From an uncultured Clostridia bacterium (GTDB lineage Bacteria; Bacillota; Limnochordia; Darwinibacteriales; DTU012): DNA of 64,000 nucleotides. A program made the position numbers and the translations under genes. The DNA lies in contig FIZJ01000011.1 in assembly GCA_900019385.1 (NCBI GenBank), forward strand, positions 150,439 to 214,438, given 5' to 3'. Below the pieces are notes generated by a model. The model was not told the DNA's origin. It made no database searches and saw nothing but the letters and a program-made list of their open reading frames with translations. Positions within the stretch are counted from its first letter, which is position 1; each line of letters starts with the position of its first letter. Below are positions 1 to 9,091 of this stretch, in pieces.

Positions 1-980
1 GAACTGCCAACACACTGGTTTATGTGCGGGGACGCGGCATTGTGATCGACGAACCATCTGTGGTGGCCCGGGACCAGGAAACCAAGGACATCCTGGCTGT
101 CGGCAACAAAGCCAAGGAAATGGTAGGACGCACGCCTGGGAATATCGTTGCCATCAGGCCGCTGCGGGATGGAGTGATCGCCGATTTCGACACCACCGAG
201 CGGATGCTCAGGGACTTTCTCAACCGGGCAAACCGGAGAATGGGCTGGGTGCGGCCGCGGGTTGTCATAGCAGTCCCGTCCGGAGTCACAGAAGTGGAGA
301 AGCGGGCGGTGATTGACGCAGCCATCTCTGCGGGAGCCAAGGATGCCAGGGTGGTGGAAGAACCCATGGCGGCGGCCATTGGTGTCGGCCTGCCGGTGCA
401 GGAACCAACGGGCAACATGATTGTGGATATCGGCGGCGGCACGACGGAAGTGGCTGTGATCTCCCTGGGCGGCATTGTTGTGCACCGTTCCATCAGGATC
501 GGCGGCGATGAGATGGACGATTCCATCATCCAGTACATCCGCCGTCATTACAACCTCCTGATCGGCGAACGGACAGCGGAGATCATCAAGAAGACCATCG
601 GTACAGCTTGTCCCCAGGAGACGGAAAGTTCACAGGAAGTGCGGGGCCGCGATCTGGTGACGGGGCTGCCGAAGACGATCACCATCACCTCCGAGCAGGT
701 GCGGGAAGCTTTGGCAGAACCCATAGCCGCCATTGTGGAAGGTGTGAAGGTGACCCTGGAGCAGACGCCGCCGGAATTGGCGGCGGACATCATGGACCGG
801 GGTATCGTGATGGCAGGCGGAGGCGCCCTTTTGACCGGTCTTGATCAGCTGATCGCCAGCGAGACCGGGATGCCGGTTCACGTGACCGAAGAACCGCTGA
901 AAGCGGTGGTGAAAGGTACAGGTATTGTTTTGGAGCACTATGATTTGCTGAAGCGGATCATGATTGGGCCAAAGAAATAA
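1..980 (+). CDS. mreB: Rod-shape actin homologue MreB (5' end missing)
   Basis: Bacterial actin that forms membrane-bound filaments and directs the lateral wall synthesis machinery. The reading frame is already open at the window edge: codons from position 3 read [20 protein letters not shown], which is the phosphate-1 loop region of MreB, so only the first 10 or so residues are missing. The nucleotide-binding signature [13 protein letters not shown] and the motif [15 protein letters not shown] are present. It is followed after 27 bases by mreC, mreD and a class B PBP, the usual elongasome order. Mbl is a possible paralogue, but the mreCD neighbours favour MreB. Confidence 0.95.
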   Translation, partial: TANTLVYVRGRGIVIDEPSVVARDQETKDILAVGNKAKEMVGRTPGNIVAIRPLRDGVIADFDTTERMLRDFLNRANRRMGWVRPRVVIAVPSGVTEVEKRAVIDAAISAGAKDARVVEEPMAAAIGVGLPVQEPTGNMIVDIGGGTTEVAVISLGGIVVHRSIRIGGDEMDDSIIQYIRRHYNLLIGERTAEIIKKTIGTACPQETESSQEVRGRDLVTGLPKTITITSEQVREALAEPIAAIVEGVKVTLEQTPPELAADIMDRGIVMAGGGALLTGLDQLIASETGMPVHVTEEPLKAVVKGTGIVLEHYDLLKRIMIGPKK

Positions 981-1007
981 GTTTAGAAGCGGCTGTAAGG
1001 AGGTGAA

Positions 1008-1838
1008 GTGGTCTTGTCCCGAAAATCCAGACGCTTGCGGGCGATCGTGATCCTGATCATGATTGTCGCCGTTGCCGGGAGTATCCACTTCACTTCTCGC
1101 TCCCGCCCTCAGGCTACTGTCGCCGAACAGGCAATCCGCGATCTTCTGGCGCCTCTGCAGACACTGTTCATGCGTCTTTCCCAGATGGTTCACGGCTTCT
1201 TCGCTTCGTTGGGGCAGATCGGCAATCTGCAGCAGGAGAATGCCCGGCTGAAGGCAGAGATTCTGGAGCTCGAGCGGCAGCTGTACGAAATGGCCGACTA
1301 CAAGCGGGAAAACGAATGGCTCCGGGAAGCACTGGAGTTTAAGAAACAGGAATCATACCAGATGCTGGTCTGCGAGGTGATCGGCAGGTCGCCCACCAAC
1401 CTCTTCAACACGATTACCATCAACCGCGGCAGCAGCAGCGGTGTGGCCCAGGGAATGGCGGTTATGTCCGGGAACGGCGTTGTGGGCACAGTGCAGAGTG
1501 TCACAGCCACTACCGCCACAGTGATTCTCGCCACAGACGCCCGCAGTGCGATTGGCGGCATGGTCCAGCATTCCGGCGATTTGGTGCTGATCGAAGGCGA
1601 TCCTGAGTATTCGGGCATGCTTCTGGCCAAGCCGCTGTCTAAAGATGTGCAGCTTGAGGTGGGAGATGTCCTTGTCACATCCGGGCTGTCCCAGTATTTC
1701 CCCAAAGGGCTGCCCATAGGCAAAGTGGCGGAAATCGTACCCAGCCGCTATCAGCTGTCGTTCACGGCATATATCGAGCCTTTTGTGGATTTCAGCAGGC
1801 TGGAGTACGTTTTCATTTTGCTCGGGGAACCGAAGTAG
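1008..1838 (+). CDS. mreC: Rod-shape-determining protein MreC
   Basis: Extracytoplasmic scaffold of the elongasome, linking MreB to MreD and the PBPs. The 276-residue product has a basic N-terminus, one membrane segment at about residues 10-27, a coiled coil at about 65-110, and the beta-barrel MreC domain with GNGVVGTVQSV and a C-terminal YVFILLGEP, all typical. GTG at 1008 lies 4 bases after the GGAGG at 999-1003. TTG at 1014 would have the better spacing of 10 bases, so the true start may be two codons in. It is directly abutted by mreD. Confidence 0.95.
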   Translation: MVLSRKSRRLRAIVILIMIVAVAGSIHFTSRSRPQATVAEQAIRDLLAPLQTLFMRLSQMVHGFFASLGQIGNLQQENARLKAEILELERQLYEMADYKRENEWLREALEFKKQESYQMLVCEVIGRSPTNLFNTITINRGSSSGVAQGMAVMSGNGVVGTVQSVTATTATVILATDARSAIGGMVQHSGDLVLIEGDPEYSGMLLAKPLSKDVQLEVGDVLVTSGLSQYFPKGLPIGKVAEIVPSRYQLSFTAYIEPFVDFSRLEYVFILLGEPK

Positions 1839-2360
1839 GTGCAGCGGATGGCAGTCTTGATTTACACAATCATTATTATCCTCGCTTTGGTGATACAGAC
1901 AACCGTCTTCGCCGCATCGTCCGTTTTCGCAGTCGTTCCCGATTTGATTCTGGTACTGGTTGTCTTGTTTAGTTTGATCAACGGGCCGGGTTTTGGGGCC
2001 AAGTTCGGCTTTCTGGCTGGTTTGGGATTGGATCTGTTCGTAGGCCAGATGATTGGGCTTAACGCCGTGACCAAGATGATGATCGGCGCTGTGGTAGGTC
2101 TAATGGCGCTGCGGTTCTACAAGGAGAATTATGTCGTGCCGCTGGCCAGTGTCCTAGTGGCCACCCTTGCCGATCAATTGCTGTACGGGTTGGGGATGGC
2201 TTTCTTTGGCGTGCCTGTGCCCGTGCGATACCTCCTGGAACAGGTTTTGCTCCCTCTACTTTTATACAACGGAATTTTGAGCCTGCTGCTGTACGTACGC
2301 CTTTATTATTTCAACAAGAAGATTTTTTATTGGGACGAGATTTTCAGGCGATCGAGGTGA
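1839..2360 (+). CDS. mreD: Rod-shape-determining membrane protein MreD
   Basis: Small polytopic membrane partner of MreC. The 173-residue product is almost wholly hydrophobic, with about five predicted membrane helices and the characteristic LDLFVGQMIGLNAV segment seen in MreD. The GTG start follows the mreC stop without a gap, suggesting translational coupling. ATG at 1848 is an alternative start. MreD proteins are poorly conserved in sequence, so the call rests on hydrophobicity, length and its place between mreC and the PBP gene. Confidence 0.9.
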   Translation: MQRMAVLIYTIIIILALVIQTTVFAASSVFAVVPDLILVLVVLFSLINGPGFGAKFGFLAGLGLDLFVGQMIGLNAVTKMMIGAVVGLMALRFYKENYVVPLASVLVATLADQLLYGLGMAFFGVPVPVRYLLEQVLLPLLLYNGILSLLLYVRLYYFNKKIFYWDEIFRRSR

Positions 2361-2370
2361 ACACAGAATC

Positions 2371-4218
2371 TTGGCAGAGAAGACTCTAGAGCAGCGCCTT
2401 CGCATATTTTGGGCGGTGATGATCATCATCATCCTGATCATCTGCGGCCGGCTGTGGGAACTTCAGATCCGCCGAGGAAGCTATTTCGCCGGCCTGGCCG
2501 ACGGCAACCGGATGCGCCGGATCCGAGTCATGCCCACCAGAGGTGTGATCTACAGCCGGGACGGCACAGAGCTTGTCCGCAGCCGCCCTGCTTTCACCGT
2601 GGCTTTGGTGCCGGGCGGGATCCCGCAGAACGCCGAGGAAGTGCTGGAGTACTTAAGCCAGATTCTGTGCCTTACCAGTGAGGAACTGCAGACCGCAATC
2701 GCCAAAGGGCGCCAGAACCTGTACGAACCGGTGCGGATCGCCCGGGATGTGGATTTGAGCACTGTCGTGGCCATTGAGGAAAACCGGCTGTGGCTGCCGG
2801 GGGTTTTTATCGAAGAAGAGTGGGTGCGGGATTACCTTTATCCCAGTTTCGCCAGCCACCTCATCGGCTATCTGGGTATCGTCAGCGAGCAGGAACTGCA
2901 GCAGTTGGGCCCGGGATACGCCAGTTCGGATCTTGTGGGCAAAACCGGGCTGGAAGCCATTTACGAGCGGGAGCTCAGGGGCGAGCTCGGCTCGGTCACG
3001 GTAGAAGTGAACGCTCTGAGCCGGCCGGTGCAGACCGTCAGCTACGTGGAGCCGGTTCCCGGCCACAGCCTGGTGCTCACCATAGACAAGGAACTGCAGG
3101 AGGCTGCCCGTGAAGCATTCATCTCCCATACCGACACTCTCCGCGAGGAGGGCGACCCGCCGTTTAGAGGGGCGGTGATTGCCCTCGACCCGAAAACCGG
3201 TGAAATCCTGGCCATGGTCAGCCTGCCGGATTATGACCCGGCACAGCTTTTGGACGCCAGGCAGCGCAGCAGCTACTACGCAAGTCTGATCGGAAATGCG
3301 CATCGGCCTTTGTTCAACAGGGCGGTGCAAGGCCAATACCGCCCTGGTTCTGCTTTCAAGCCGTTCATTGCCGTAGCCATGCTTGAAGAAAAGGTGGTCA
3401 CTCCCGATCAGGTGTTCAATGCCACCGGCACCAGTGAATCCGGCATTCGGGATTGGGTGATCACACAGGGGGCGGCGCCCTTTGGCCCGATCACATTTTT
3501 CGACGCTCTGGCGGTGTCCAGCAATCACTATTTCGCCGAGTTCGGCAGGCAGGTGGGGATCGACAAGCTTTCGGTCTGGCTGCGGGAGTTCGGGTTTGGC
3601 TCTCCCACCGGGATGATTGGTGTCGCCCAGGAAGCGTCGGGCTTGGTGCCGGACCGGGAATGGAAGCGGAAGCAGTACGCCTCTTACCCTGTTTATGAAC
3701 AGGCTTGGTATCCGGCGGAGACAGAACTGCTGTCCATCGGGCAGGGCCCTGTGGATGTGACCCCGATTCAGCTGGCTTTGGCTTACAGCGCCATCGCCAA
3801 CCGGGGTGTGATTTATCAGCCGACAGTGGTGAAACAGATCATCGATCCGGAGGGCCGGGTAGTATATGAACACACCCCCACCGTCAAGGCCGCTCTCGAT
3901 GTGTCCAAAAGCACCTGGGACGCGGTGATCAAGGGTATGGAAGCAGTGATCACCCATCCCCGGGGGACAGCCCGGCGAGTGTTCGAGGGTTTCCCCATCC
4001 CCATCGCCGGCAAAACCGGAAGCGCGGAAGTGACAGGCCAACCTTCTCACGGCCTGTTCGCCGCTTTTGCACCAGTGGATGATCCGGAACTGTTGGTGGT
4101 TGTGATCGTGGAACACGGCGGCGGCGGGTCCTCCAGCGCGGCACCTATCGCCCGCATGGTGTTCGAGGCCTATTTTGGCATAGACGGCAGGAATACGATG
4201 GGTGAAGGCGAACTGTAA
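2371..4218 (+). CDS. mrdA: Class B penicillin-binding protein 2 (elongasome transpeptidase)
   Basis: Peptidoglycan DD-transpeptidase for lateral wall growth. The 615-residue product has an N-terminal membrane anchor at about residues 13-30, a PBP dimerisation domain, and a transpeptidase domain with all three active-site motifs: S327-A-F-K330, S383-S-N385 and K548-T-G550. TTG at 2371 is preceded by GAGGTGA at 2353-2359. In other bacteria its partner RodA is often next door, but no RodA-like gene is present here and min genes follow instead. Confidence 0.93.
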   Translation: MAEKTLEQRLRIFWAVMIIIILIICGRLWELQIRRGSYFAGLADGNRMRRIRVMPTRGVIYSRDGTELVRSRPAFTVALVPGGIPQNAEEVLEYLSQILCLTSEELQTAIAKGRQNLYEPVRIARDVDLSTVVAIEENRLWLPGVFIEEEWVRDYLYPSFASHLIGYLGIVSEQELQQLGPGYASSDLVGKTGLEAIYERELRGELGSVTVEVNALSRPVQTVSYVEPVPGHSLVLTIDKELQEAAREAFISHTDTLREEGDPPFRGAVIALDPKTGEILAMVSLPDYDPAQLLDARQRSSYYASLIGNAHRPLFNRAVQGQYRPGSAFKPFIAVAMLEEKVVTPDQVFNATGTSESGIRDWVITQGAAPFGPITFFDALAVSSNHYFAEFGRQVGIDKLSVWLREFGFGSPTGMIGVAQEASGLVPDREWKRKQYASYPVYEQAWYPAETELLSIGQGPVDVTPIQLALAYSAIANRGVIYQPTVVKQIIDPEGRVVYEHTPTVKAALDVSKSTWDAVIKGMEAVITHPRGTARRVFEGFPIPIAGKTGSAEVTGQPSHGLFAAFAPVDDPELLVVVIVEHGGGGSSSAAPIARMVFEAYFGIDGRNTMGEGEL

Positions 4219-4253
4219 GTGGTGAGGATTGAAAGCCTGAGGAGAGACCCGTA

Positions 4254-4892
4254 ATGAGCAAGGAAGCATGTATCATCAAAGGTACCAAACACGGACTATC
4301 GATTTTGATTCCCAGCGGGCTGGATTTTTCGGAAGTACTGGCACAACTGCGGGCACGGCTGGCTTCGGCTCAAGCTTTCTTTTCCGGTGCGACAGTGTAT
4401 GTTTCAGCAGCAGATCGGGAGCTGAAACCAGAGGAAAAGCGGCTGTTAGAGCAAACAGTGGAAGAATTCGGCATGGTGATCAGCGAAGGCAAGGTTCCGG
4501 AACCGCAAACTCAAGCGGTGGAGCGCAGAGAGGATTCGCGAAGCGAGGACGGCGAAAACACTCTGCTGGTGCGCCGCACCATCCGTTCCGGCCAGCGCAT
4601 CTGGTATGATGGAAATGTGGTTATTATCGGTGATGTGAACCCGGGAGCGGAAGTGGTCTGCACCGGAGATATCCTGGTGCTCGGCTGCCTCCGGGGAGTC
4701 GCCCATGCCGGGTGCAACGGCAATGTCAGCGCTACAGTGTTTGCTTTCCGCCTGGAACCGACCCAACTGCGCATCGCCAGCTACATATCACGCTCCCCTG
4801 ATGAAAAAATGCCTAAACCGCTTGAACCGGAAATAGCGCGTGTTTGTGACAACGTGATTCAGATTAGTGCTTACCAGAGCAGTCAGAGTTGA
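4254..4892 (+). CDS. minC: Septum site-determining protein MinC
   Basis: Inhibitor of FtsZ assembly away from midcell. The 212-residue product has a variable N-terminal FtsZ-interacting domain (about 1-95), a charged linker, and a C-terminal beta-helix domain (about 108-205) with VVIIGDVNPGAEV and GDILVLGCLRGVAHAG, the MinC_C signature used for dimerisation and MinD binding. ATG at 4254 follows a GAGGAGA at 4239-4245. It is the first gene of a complete minCDE set placed after PBP2. Confidence 0.93.
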   Translation: MSKEACIIKGTKHGLSILIPSGLDFSEVLAQLRARLASAQAFFSGATVYVSAADRELKPEEKRLLEQTVEEFGMVISEGKVPEPQTQAVERREDSRSEDGENTLLVRRTIRSGQRIWYDGNVVIIGDVNPGAEVVCTGDILVLGCLRGVAHAGCNGNVSATVFAFRLEPTQLRIASYISRSPDEKMPKPLEPEIARVCDNVIQISAYQSSQS

Positions 4893-4915
4893 GGGTAACT
4901 AGGGGAGGTGTTTCC

Positions 4916-5719
4916 ATGGGAAAATCCATTGTGGTAACAAGCGGCAAAGGTGGTGTCGGCAAGACGACCGCTGCGGCCAACATCGGGACAGGGTTGGCTC
5001 AGATCGGAAAGAGAGTGTGTTTGGTTGATGCCGATATCGGGCTGCGCAACCTGGATGTGGTCATGGGATTGGAGAACCGGATTGTTTACGACTTGATCGA
5101 TGTGGTCGAAGGGCACTGCCGGGTGCGTTCAGCTTTGATCAAGGACAAGCGATTCGACAACCTGTTCCTGCTTCCGGCGGCTCAGACCCGGGAAAAGGAC
5201 GCGGTCAAGCCGGAACAGATGAAAGCGCTGGTCGACGAATTGAAGAAGGAGTTTGACTATGTGCTGGTGGACTGCCCTGCCGGCATTGAACAGGGATTCA
5301 AGAATGCCATTGCCGGCGCGGACATGGCGATTATCGTCACCACACCGGAGGTTTCGGCGGTAAGAGACGCAGACCGCATTGTGGGTTTGCTGGAGGCAAG
5401 CGAGTTGTATGAGCCTCAGCTGATCATCAACCGGATCCGCCCCGACATGATCCGCAAAGGGGATATGATGACCACGGAGGATGTCATTGACATCCTGGCT
5501 ATCAAACTGTTGGGCATAGTCCCAGATGACGAGAGCATAATCGTATCCACCAACCGGGGAGAACCGGCTGTCCTGGACAAAAAATCTCTGTCGGGCCAGG
5601 CGTTCCGCAATATCGTCCGTCGGTTGGAAGGGGCATCCGTCCCGTTCCTGCCGTTGGAAGAAACCTCCAGGTTCAAACGATTGCTGCGCCTGTTCAACCT
5701 TTCCGGCAGTAAAAGTTAG
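4916..5719 (+). CDS. minD: Septum site-determining ATPase MinD
   Basis: Membrane-associated ATPase that recruits MinC and oscillates with MinE. The deviant Walker A motif GKGGVGKTT occupies residues 10-18, followed by VDADIGLRNLD (Walker A') and DYVLVDCPAGIE (Walker B). The C-terminus FKRLLRLFNLSG can form the amphipathic membrane-targeting helix. ATG at 4916 is chosen because AGGGGAGGTG at 4901-4910 is ideally placed; an in-frame TTG at 4889 lacks such a site. The length of 267 residues is normal. Confidence 0.96.
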   Translation: MGKSIVVTSGKGGVGKTTAAANIGTGLAQIGKRVCLVDADIGLRNLDVVMGLENRIVYDLIDVVEGHCRVRSALIKDKRFDNLFLLPAAQTREKDAVKPEQMKALVDELKKEFDYVLVDCPAGIEQGFKNAIAGADMAIIVTTPEVSAVRDADRIVGLLEASELYEPQLIINRIRPDMIRKGDMMTTEDVIDILAIKLLGIVPDDESIIVSTNRGEPAVLDKKSLSGQAFRNIVRRLEGASVPFLPLEETSRFKRLLRLFNLSGSKS

Positions 5720-5730
5720 GAGGGTCGGCC

Positions 5731-5994
5731 GTGTTAGAATGGTTGTCAAGGTTGTTTGGTAGCGCGGAACACAGTAAGGACAAGGCTAAAGAACGGCTGC
5801 GCCTGGTTTTGGTTCAAGATCGGGCGACACTCGCCCCCGGTCTGCTGGATGCCTTGAAGGAAGAAATGATCAATGTGCTGTCCAAATACATGGAAATCGA
5901 TGTGCAAGGCCTTGAGGTAAACTTGGAGAGCAGCGACGATCAGGTGGCGCTGGTGGCCAACATCCCTGTGCGAAACGTGAAGCGGAAAGTATAA
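5731..5994 (+). CDS. minE: Cell division topological specificity factor MinE
   Basis: Stimulates the MinD ATPase and sets up pole-to-pole oscillation. The 87-residue product has the N-terminal LEWLSRLFG membrane-targeting helix, the AKERLRLVLVQDRA MinD-binding segment (about 21-34), and the dimerising C-terminal domain with MINVLSKYMEIDVQ. GTG at 5731 is preceded by TTAGGAGGGT at 5716-5725. The presence of MinE rather than only DivIVA implies an oscillating Min system, as in many Clostridia. Confidence 0.93.
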   Translation: MLEWLSRLFGSAEHSKDKAKERLRLVLVQDRATLAPGLLDALKEEMINVLSKYMEIDVQGLEVNLESSDDQVALVANIPVRNVKRKV

Positions 5995-6059
5995 CTTTTC
6001 CCGTTCTGAATCGCTCCCGCGGCTAATATATTTTTACAAAAGCCGAGGGAGGTGAAGCA

Positions 6060-6302
6060 ATGGCCGCCCGTTCGCCCAACGGCATGATCACAGCGGTCCT
6101 GCTCTTTGTGATCATTGGCCTGATCTCTGAAAGCCAGCTTCCATTCGGAGCAGAAGTCGCCAGGTATTTGGAGTTTGTTTTGACCACCGATTTTGATCTG
6201 CACTTTGCCACCAAACCTATAGAGCAGCTGCGGCAGGCCTTTGCAGATTTTGACCTTGCGGTTCTGACGCAGGCGCTGCCCCGTGTGCCAACGGGTTGGT
6301 GA
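6060..6302 (+). CDS. SpoIVFA-like membrane stub lacking an M23 domain
   Basis: The 80-residue product has one hydrophobic segment at about residues 8-25, then a segment with LEFVLTTDFDL, and ends in a hydrophilic tail. The position directly upstream of a SpoIVFB-type protease and the TM-plus-TTDFDL arrangement resemble the N-terminal part of SpoIVFA. The C-terminal LytM/M23 domain of about 130 residues found in full-length SpoIVFA is absent, and no remnant of it follows because the protease gene starts 4 bases later. A strong GGGAGGTG ribosome site precedes ATG 6060, so the short gene is probably translated. Homology to SpoIVFA is an inference from context and a short motif. Confidence 0.6.
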   Translation: MAARSPNGMITAVLLFVIIGLISESQLPFGAEVARYLEFVLTTDFDLHFATKPIEQLRQAFADFDLAVLTQALPRVPTGW

Positions 6303-6306
6303 GCCT

Positions 6307-7206
6307 ATGAAAGTCGGCTCGTTTTGGGGGATTGTATTCAAAGTCAATCCCTTTTTTTTGATGCTGCTTGTGCCGGCCGCGATCAGCGGACAGCTGCTGC
6401 CGGCGCTGACGCTTTTCATGATTGTCCTATTCCATGAACTGGCTCATACTGCCGCCGCAGCCGCCTGTGGGCTGCGGGTTGTTGAGGTGGAACTGCTTCC
6501 CTTTGGTGGTGTCGCCCGCATGGACAACCTGCTCGAGTTCAACCCCAGGGTGGAACTGCTGGTAGCCCTGGCGGGGCCCGCTAGCAATCTTCTCCTGTTG
6601 GCCGCGCTCTGGATCGGCCGGGCGCACAGCTTGCTCGATCCCGACTGGTTTTTGTTCTTGGCCAGGGCAAACGTGCTGATGGCCGCCTTTAACCTTCTGC
6701 CGGGGCTGCCCCTGGACGGAGGGCGCGTTTTGCGGAGCCGCTTGATCTACTGCTGCGGTTTGCAGGAAGCCACGGTAAAGTCTGCCAGGATGGGCCAGTT
6801 TTTGGGCATTGGGCTGGTGGTGTTGGGCCTGGCCGGCGGCTTGGCCTCCCGGAACGCCGGCGGTGTTTTCCCAGCGGCAGTTGGAGTTTTCCTTTACTTT
6901 GAGGCAAGAAGGGAAGCTGCTCAGGCTAAGTTTGTGTTCCTGCGCTTTTTAACCCAAAAGCAGCTGCAGCTAAAGCTGAGAAAGGTGATTCCCGCCAAAG
7001 GGCTGGTCGCCACCGGCGAAACCACTTTGGGAGAAGTCCTGCGCCATATCACGCCTGCATACTGTCACATGGTGTGGGTGGTCGATTCCCAGGGCAGGCC
7101 GGTTGGAGTCCTGTCTGAGCTGGAATTGATCGAGGGCTTGCTGGAACAAGGGATTCATGGTAAACTTATAAAATTGATTAAGCGACGTTTTTGGCCGCCG
7201 GAATGA
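6307..7206 (+). CDS. spoIVFB: SpoIVFB-type site-2 metalloprotease (M50) with C-terminal CBS domain
   Basis: Intramembrane zinc metalloprotease; in Bacillus SpoIVFB cleaves pro-sigma-K in the mother cell. The 299-residue product has zinc motif H43-E-L-A-H47 in a membrane helix and the second motif NLLPGLPLDGGR with D137, both needed for catalysis. After about six membrane segments it carries a cytoplasmic region resembling a CBS domain (about 225-290), which in this family binds ATP. ATG 6307 is preferred to an upstream in-frame GTG at 6283, which would overlap the preceding gene. The adjacent SpoIVFA-like stub supports the sporulation role. Confidence 0.85.
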   Translation: MKVGSFWGIVFKVNPFFLMLLVPAAISGQLLPALTLFMIVLFHELAHTAAAAACGLRVVEVELLPFGGVARMDNLLEFNPRVELLVALAGPASNLLLLAALWIGRAHSLLDPDWFLFLARANVLMAAFNLLPGLPLDGGRVLRSRLIYCCGLQEATVKSARMGQFLGIGLVVLGLAGGLASRNAGGVFPAAVGVFLYFEARREAAQAKFVFLRFLTQKQLQLKLRKVIPAKGLVATGETTLGEVLRHITPAYCHMVWVVDSQGRPVGVLSELELIEGLLEQGIHGKLIKLIKRRFWPPE

Positions 7207-7231
7207 GCGGCGGTTGTGAGAGGTGTCAAAA

Positions 7232-9091
7232 ATGAAACAAGAATTGCTGAGGATTCTGCCGGAAGTGTCCAAACCGGCTCGCTATACAAACCAAGAACTG
7301 CATGCAGTCCACAAGGACTGGGAGCGGACAGCGGTGCGCATGGCCCTGGCTTTTCCCGATACTTATGAGATCGGGATGGGCAACCTGGGCTTCAAGATAC
7401 TGTATCATATCATCAATCAGCGCCCGGACGCACTGGCGGAACGGGTGTACATGCCCTGGGTGGATATGCAGCAGAAGATGAAGGAACAGGACCTGCCCCT
7501 GACCGCTTTGGAATCAGGGAAGCCTCTGGCTGATTTTGATATTGTCGGCTTTACCCTCCAGTATGAGCTCAGCTTCAGCAACATCGTCAAAATGCTCGAT
7601 CTGGCCGGGATTCCACGCTTAAGCGCGGAAAGAGGGAGCAGCGACCCTCTGGTGATCGCCGGGGGCCCCTGCGCCTACAACCCGGAACCGCTGGCTGATT
7701 TCCTTGATTGTGTCGTCTTGGGCGACGGGGAAGAGGTCATCAATGAGCTTTTGGATCTGGTCAAGCACTGCAAGGAGCAGGGCATTGGTCGGCAGGCGGC
7801 GCTTTTGAAGCTGGCGCAGATTCCAGGGGTCTATGTGCCCCGGTTTTATGAAATAAAGTATACAGATCAGGGAACGATCAAAACGATCTTGAAGACCGAG
7901 GACTCAGCGCCGGATCGGATTCAAAAGCGCGTCGTCGCTGATTTGGATCAAGCGCCGTTCCCCGACACGATGGTTGTGCCTTATCTGCAGACGGTGCACG
8001 ACCGGGTGATGGTGGAAGTGATGCGCGGCTGCACTCGGGGCTGCCGGTTTTGCCAGGCCGGCATGATATACCGGCCGGTGCGGGAACGCAGTGTGGAGAC
8101 TGTGAAAAAACAGGCGCTTGAACTCTTGGACAAAACCGGGTATGAGCAGGTATCCCTCACTTCATTGTCCACCGGCGACTACAGCAAAGTGGAGCGCCTG
8201 GTGACGGAACTGGCGGCCGAATGCCGCATGCGGGGCGTTTCCGTATCCCTGCCATCCCTCAGAGTCGATTCCTTTTCCGTGAAGCTGGCTGAGGAAATCG
8301 AGAAGTTCAAAAAGACAGGGCTTACATTTGCCCCGGAGGCTGGCACTCAGCGCTTGCGGGATGTGATCAACAAAAACGTTCGGGAAGAGGACCTCTACGA
8401 GGCGGTGGAGGCGGCTTTCTCCTCCGGCTGGCACCTGATCAAGCTGTATTTCATGATCGGGCTGCCCACTGAGACTTACGAGGATTTGGACGGGATAGCC
8501 GCTTTGGCCAGAAATGTGCTGGAGATCGGCAGGCGCTCTATGCCCACAAGCGGAAAGCGGCCGACGGTCAACATCAGCGTCGCTTCGTTTGTGCCCAAAC
8601 CAGGCACTCCCTTCCAATGGGAAGCGTTCAACGATCAAGAAGTCCTCTTGGCCAAGTTCAGCTATCTGCGGAAGCGTTTGAAACACCCAGGGATTAAATT
8701 CAACACCCACGACGTGCGCACCAGTTACCTGGAAGCCGTGTTCTCCCGCGGGGATCGCCGGCTGGGCAGAGTGCTGGCCCGGGCTGTGGATTTGGGATGT
8801 CAGTTTGACGGGTGGAACGAGCACTTCCGCTATGACCTCTGGATGCAGGCATTTCGAGATGCGTGTGTCGACAGTGAATTCTACGCCTACCGCAGGCGCG
8901 GGGCGGATGAGATCCTGCCGTGGGAACATCTCTTAAGCGGTGTCAGCAAGAAGTTCCTCTGGCTGGAGCGGGAACGGGCCTATCAGGGCATCACTACCGA
9001 CGACTGCCGCTTCAGTGGGTGCACCGGCTGCCGCGTGTGCCAGGATCTGGGCGTTGCCAACAGGCTGCAGGGCGGTGAACAGATTGAGTAA
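7232..9091 (+). CDS. TIGR03960-family radical SAM protein
   Basis: Radical SAM protein of the family that is nearly always followed by a DUF2344 protein; its substrate is not established. The cluster-binding motif is C267-T-R-G-C271-R-F-C274. An N-terminal domain of about 230 residues resembles a B12-binding Rossmann fold (PDTYEIGMGNLG). The C-terminus holds a cysteine cluster, FSGCTGCRVCQDLG, of unknown role. ATG 7232 is chosen because GAGAGGTG at 7218-7225 serves it; a GTG at 7223 lies inside that site. The gene overlaps the start of its DUF2344 partner and precedes rng and rplU, a common Clostridia order. Confidence 0.88.
   Translation: MKQELLRILPEVSKPARYTNQELHAVHKDWERTAVRMALAFPDTYEIGMGNLGFKILYHIINQRPDALAERVYMPWVDMQQKMKEQDLPLTALESGKPLADFDIVGFTLQYELSFSNIVKMLDLAGIPRLSAERGSSDPLVIAGGPCAYNPEPLADFLDCVVLGDGEEVINELLDLVKHCKEQGIGRQAALLKLAQIPGVYVPRFYEIKYTDQGTIKTILKTEDSAPDRIQKRVVADLDQAPFPDTMVVPYLQTVHDRVMVEVMRGCTRGCRFCQAGMIYRPVRERSVETVKKQALELLDKTGYEQVSLTSLSTGDYSKVERLVTELAAECRMRGVSVSLPSLRVDSFSVKLAEEIEKFKKTGLTFAPEAGTQRLRDVINKNVREEDLYEAVEAAFSSGWHLIKLYFMIGLPTETYEDLDGIAALARNVLEIGRRSMPTSGKRPTVNISVASFVPKPGTPFQWEAFNDQEVLLAKFSYLRKRLKHPGIKFNTHDVRTSYLEAVFSRGDRRLGRVLARAVDLGCQFDGWNEHFRYDLWMQAFRDACVDSEFYAYRRRGADEILPWEHLLSGVSKKFLWLERERAYQGITTDDCRFSGCTGCRVCQDLGVANRLQGGEQIE

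Noticed and set aside
2653..4269. Long open frame on the minus strand across the PBP2 gene
   Set aside because: It is the complement of a well-supported PBP with all active-site motifs. The minus-strand product has no recognisable domain and no ribosome site; high GC makes such shadow frames common here.
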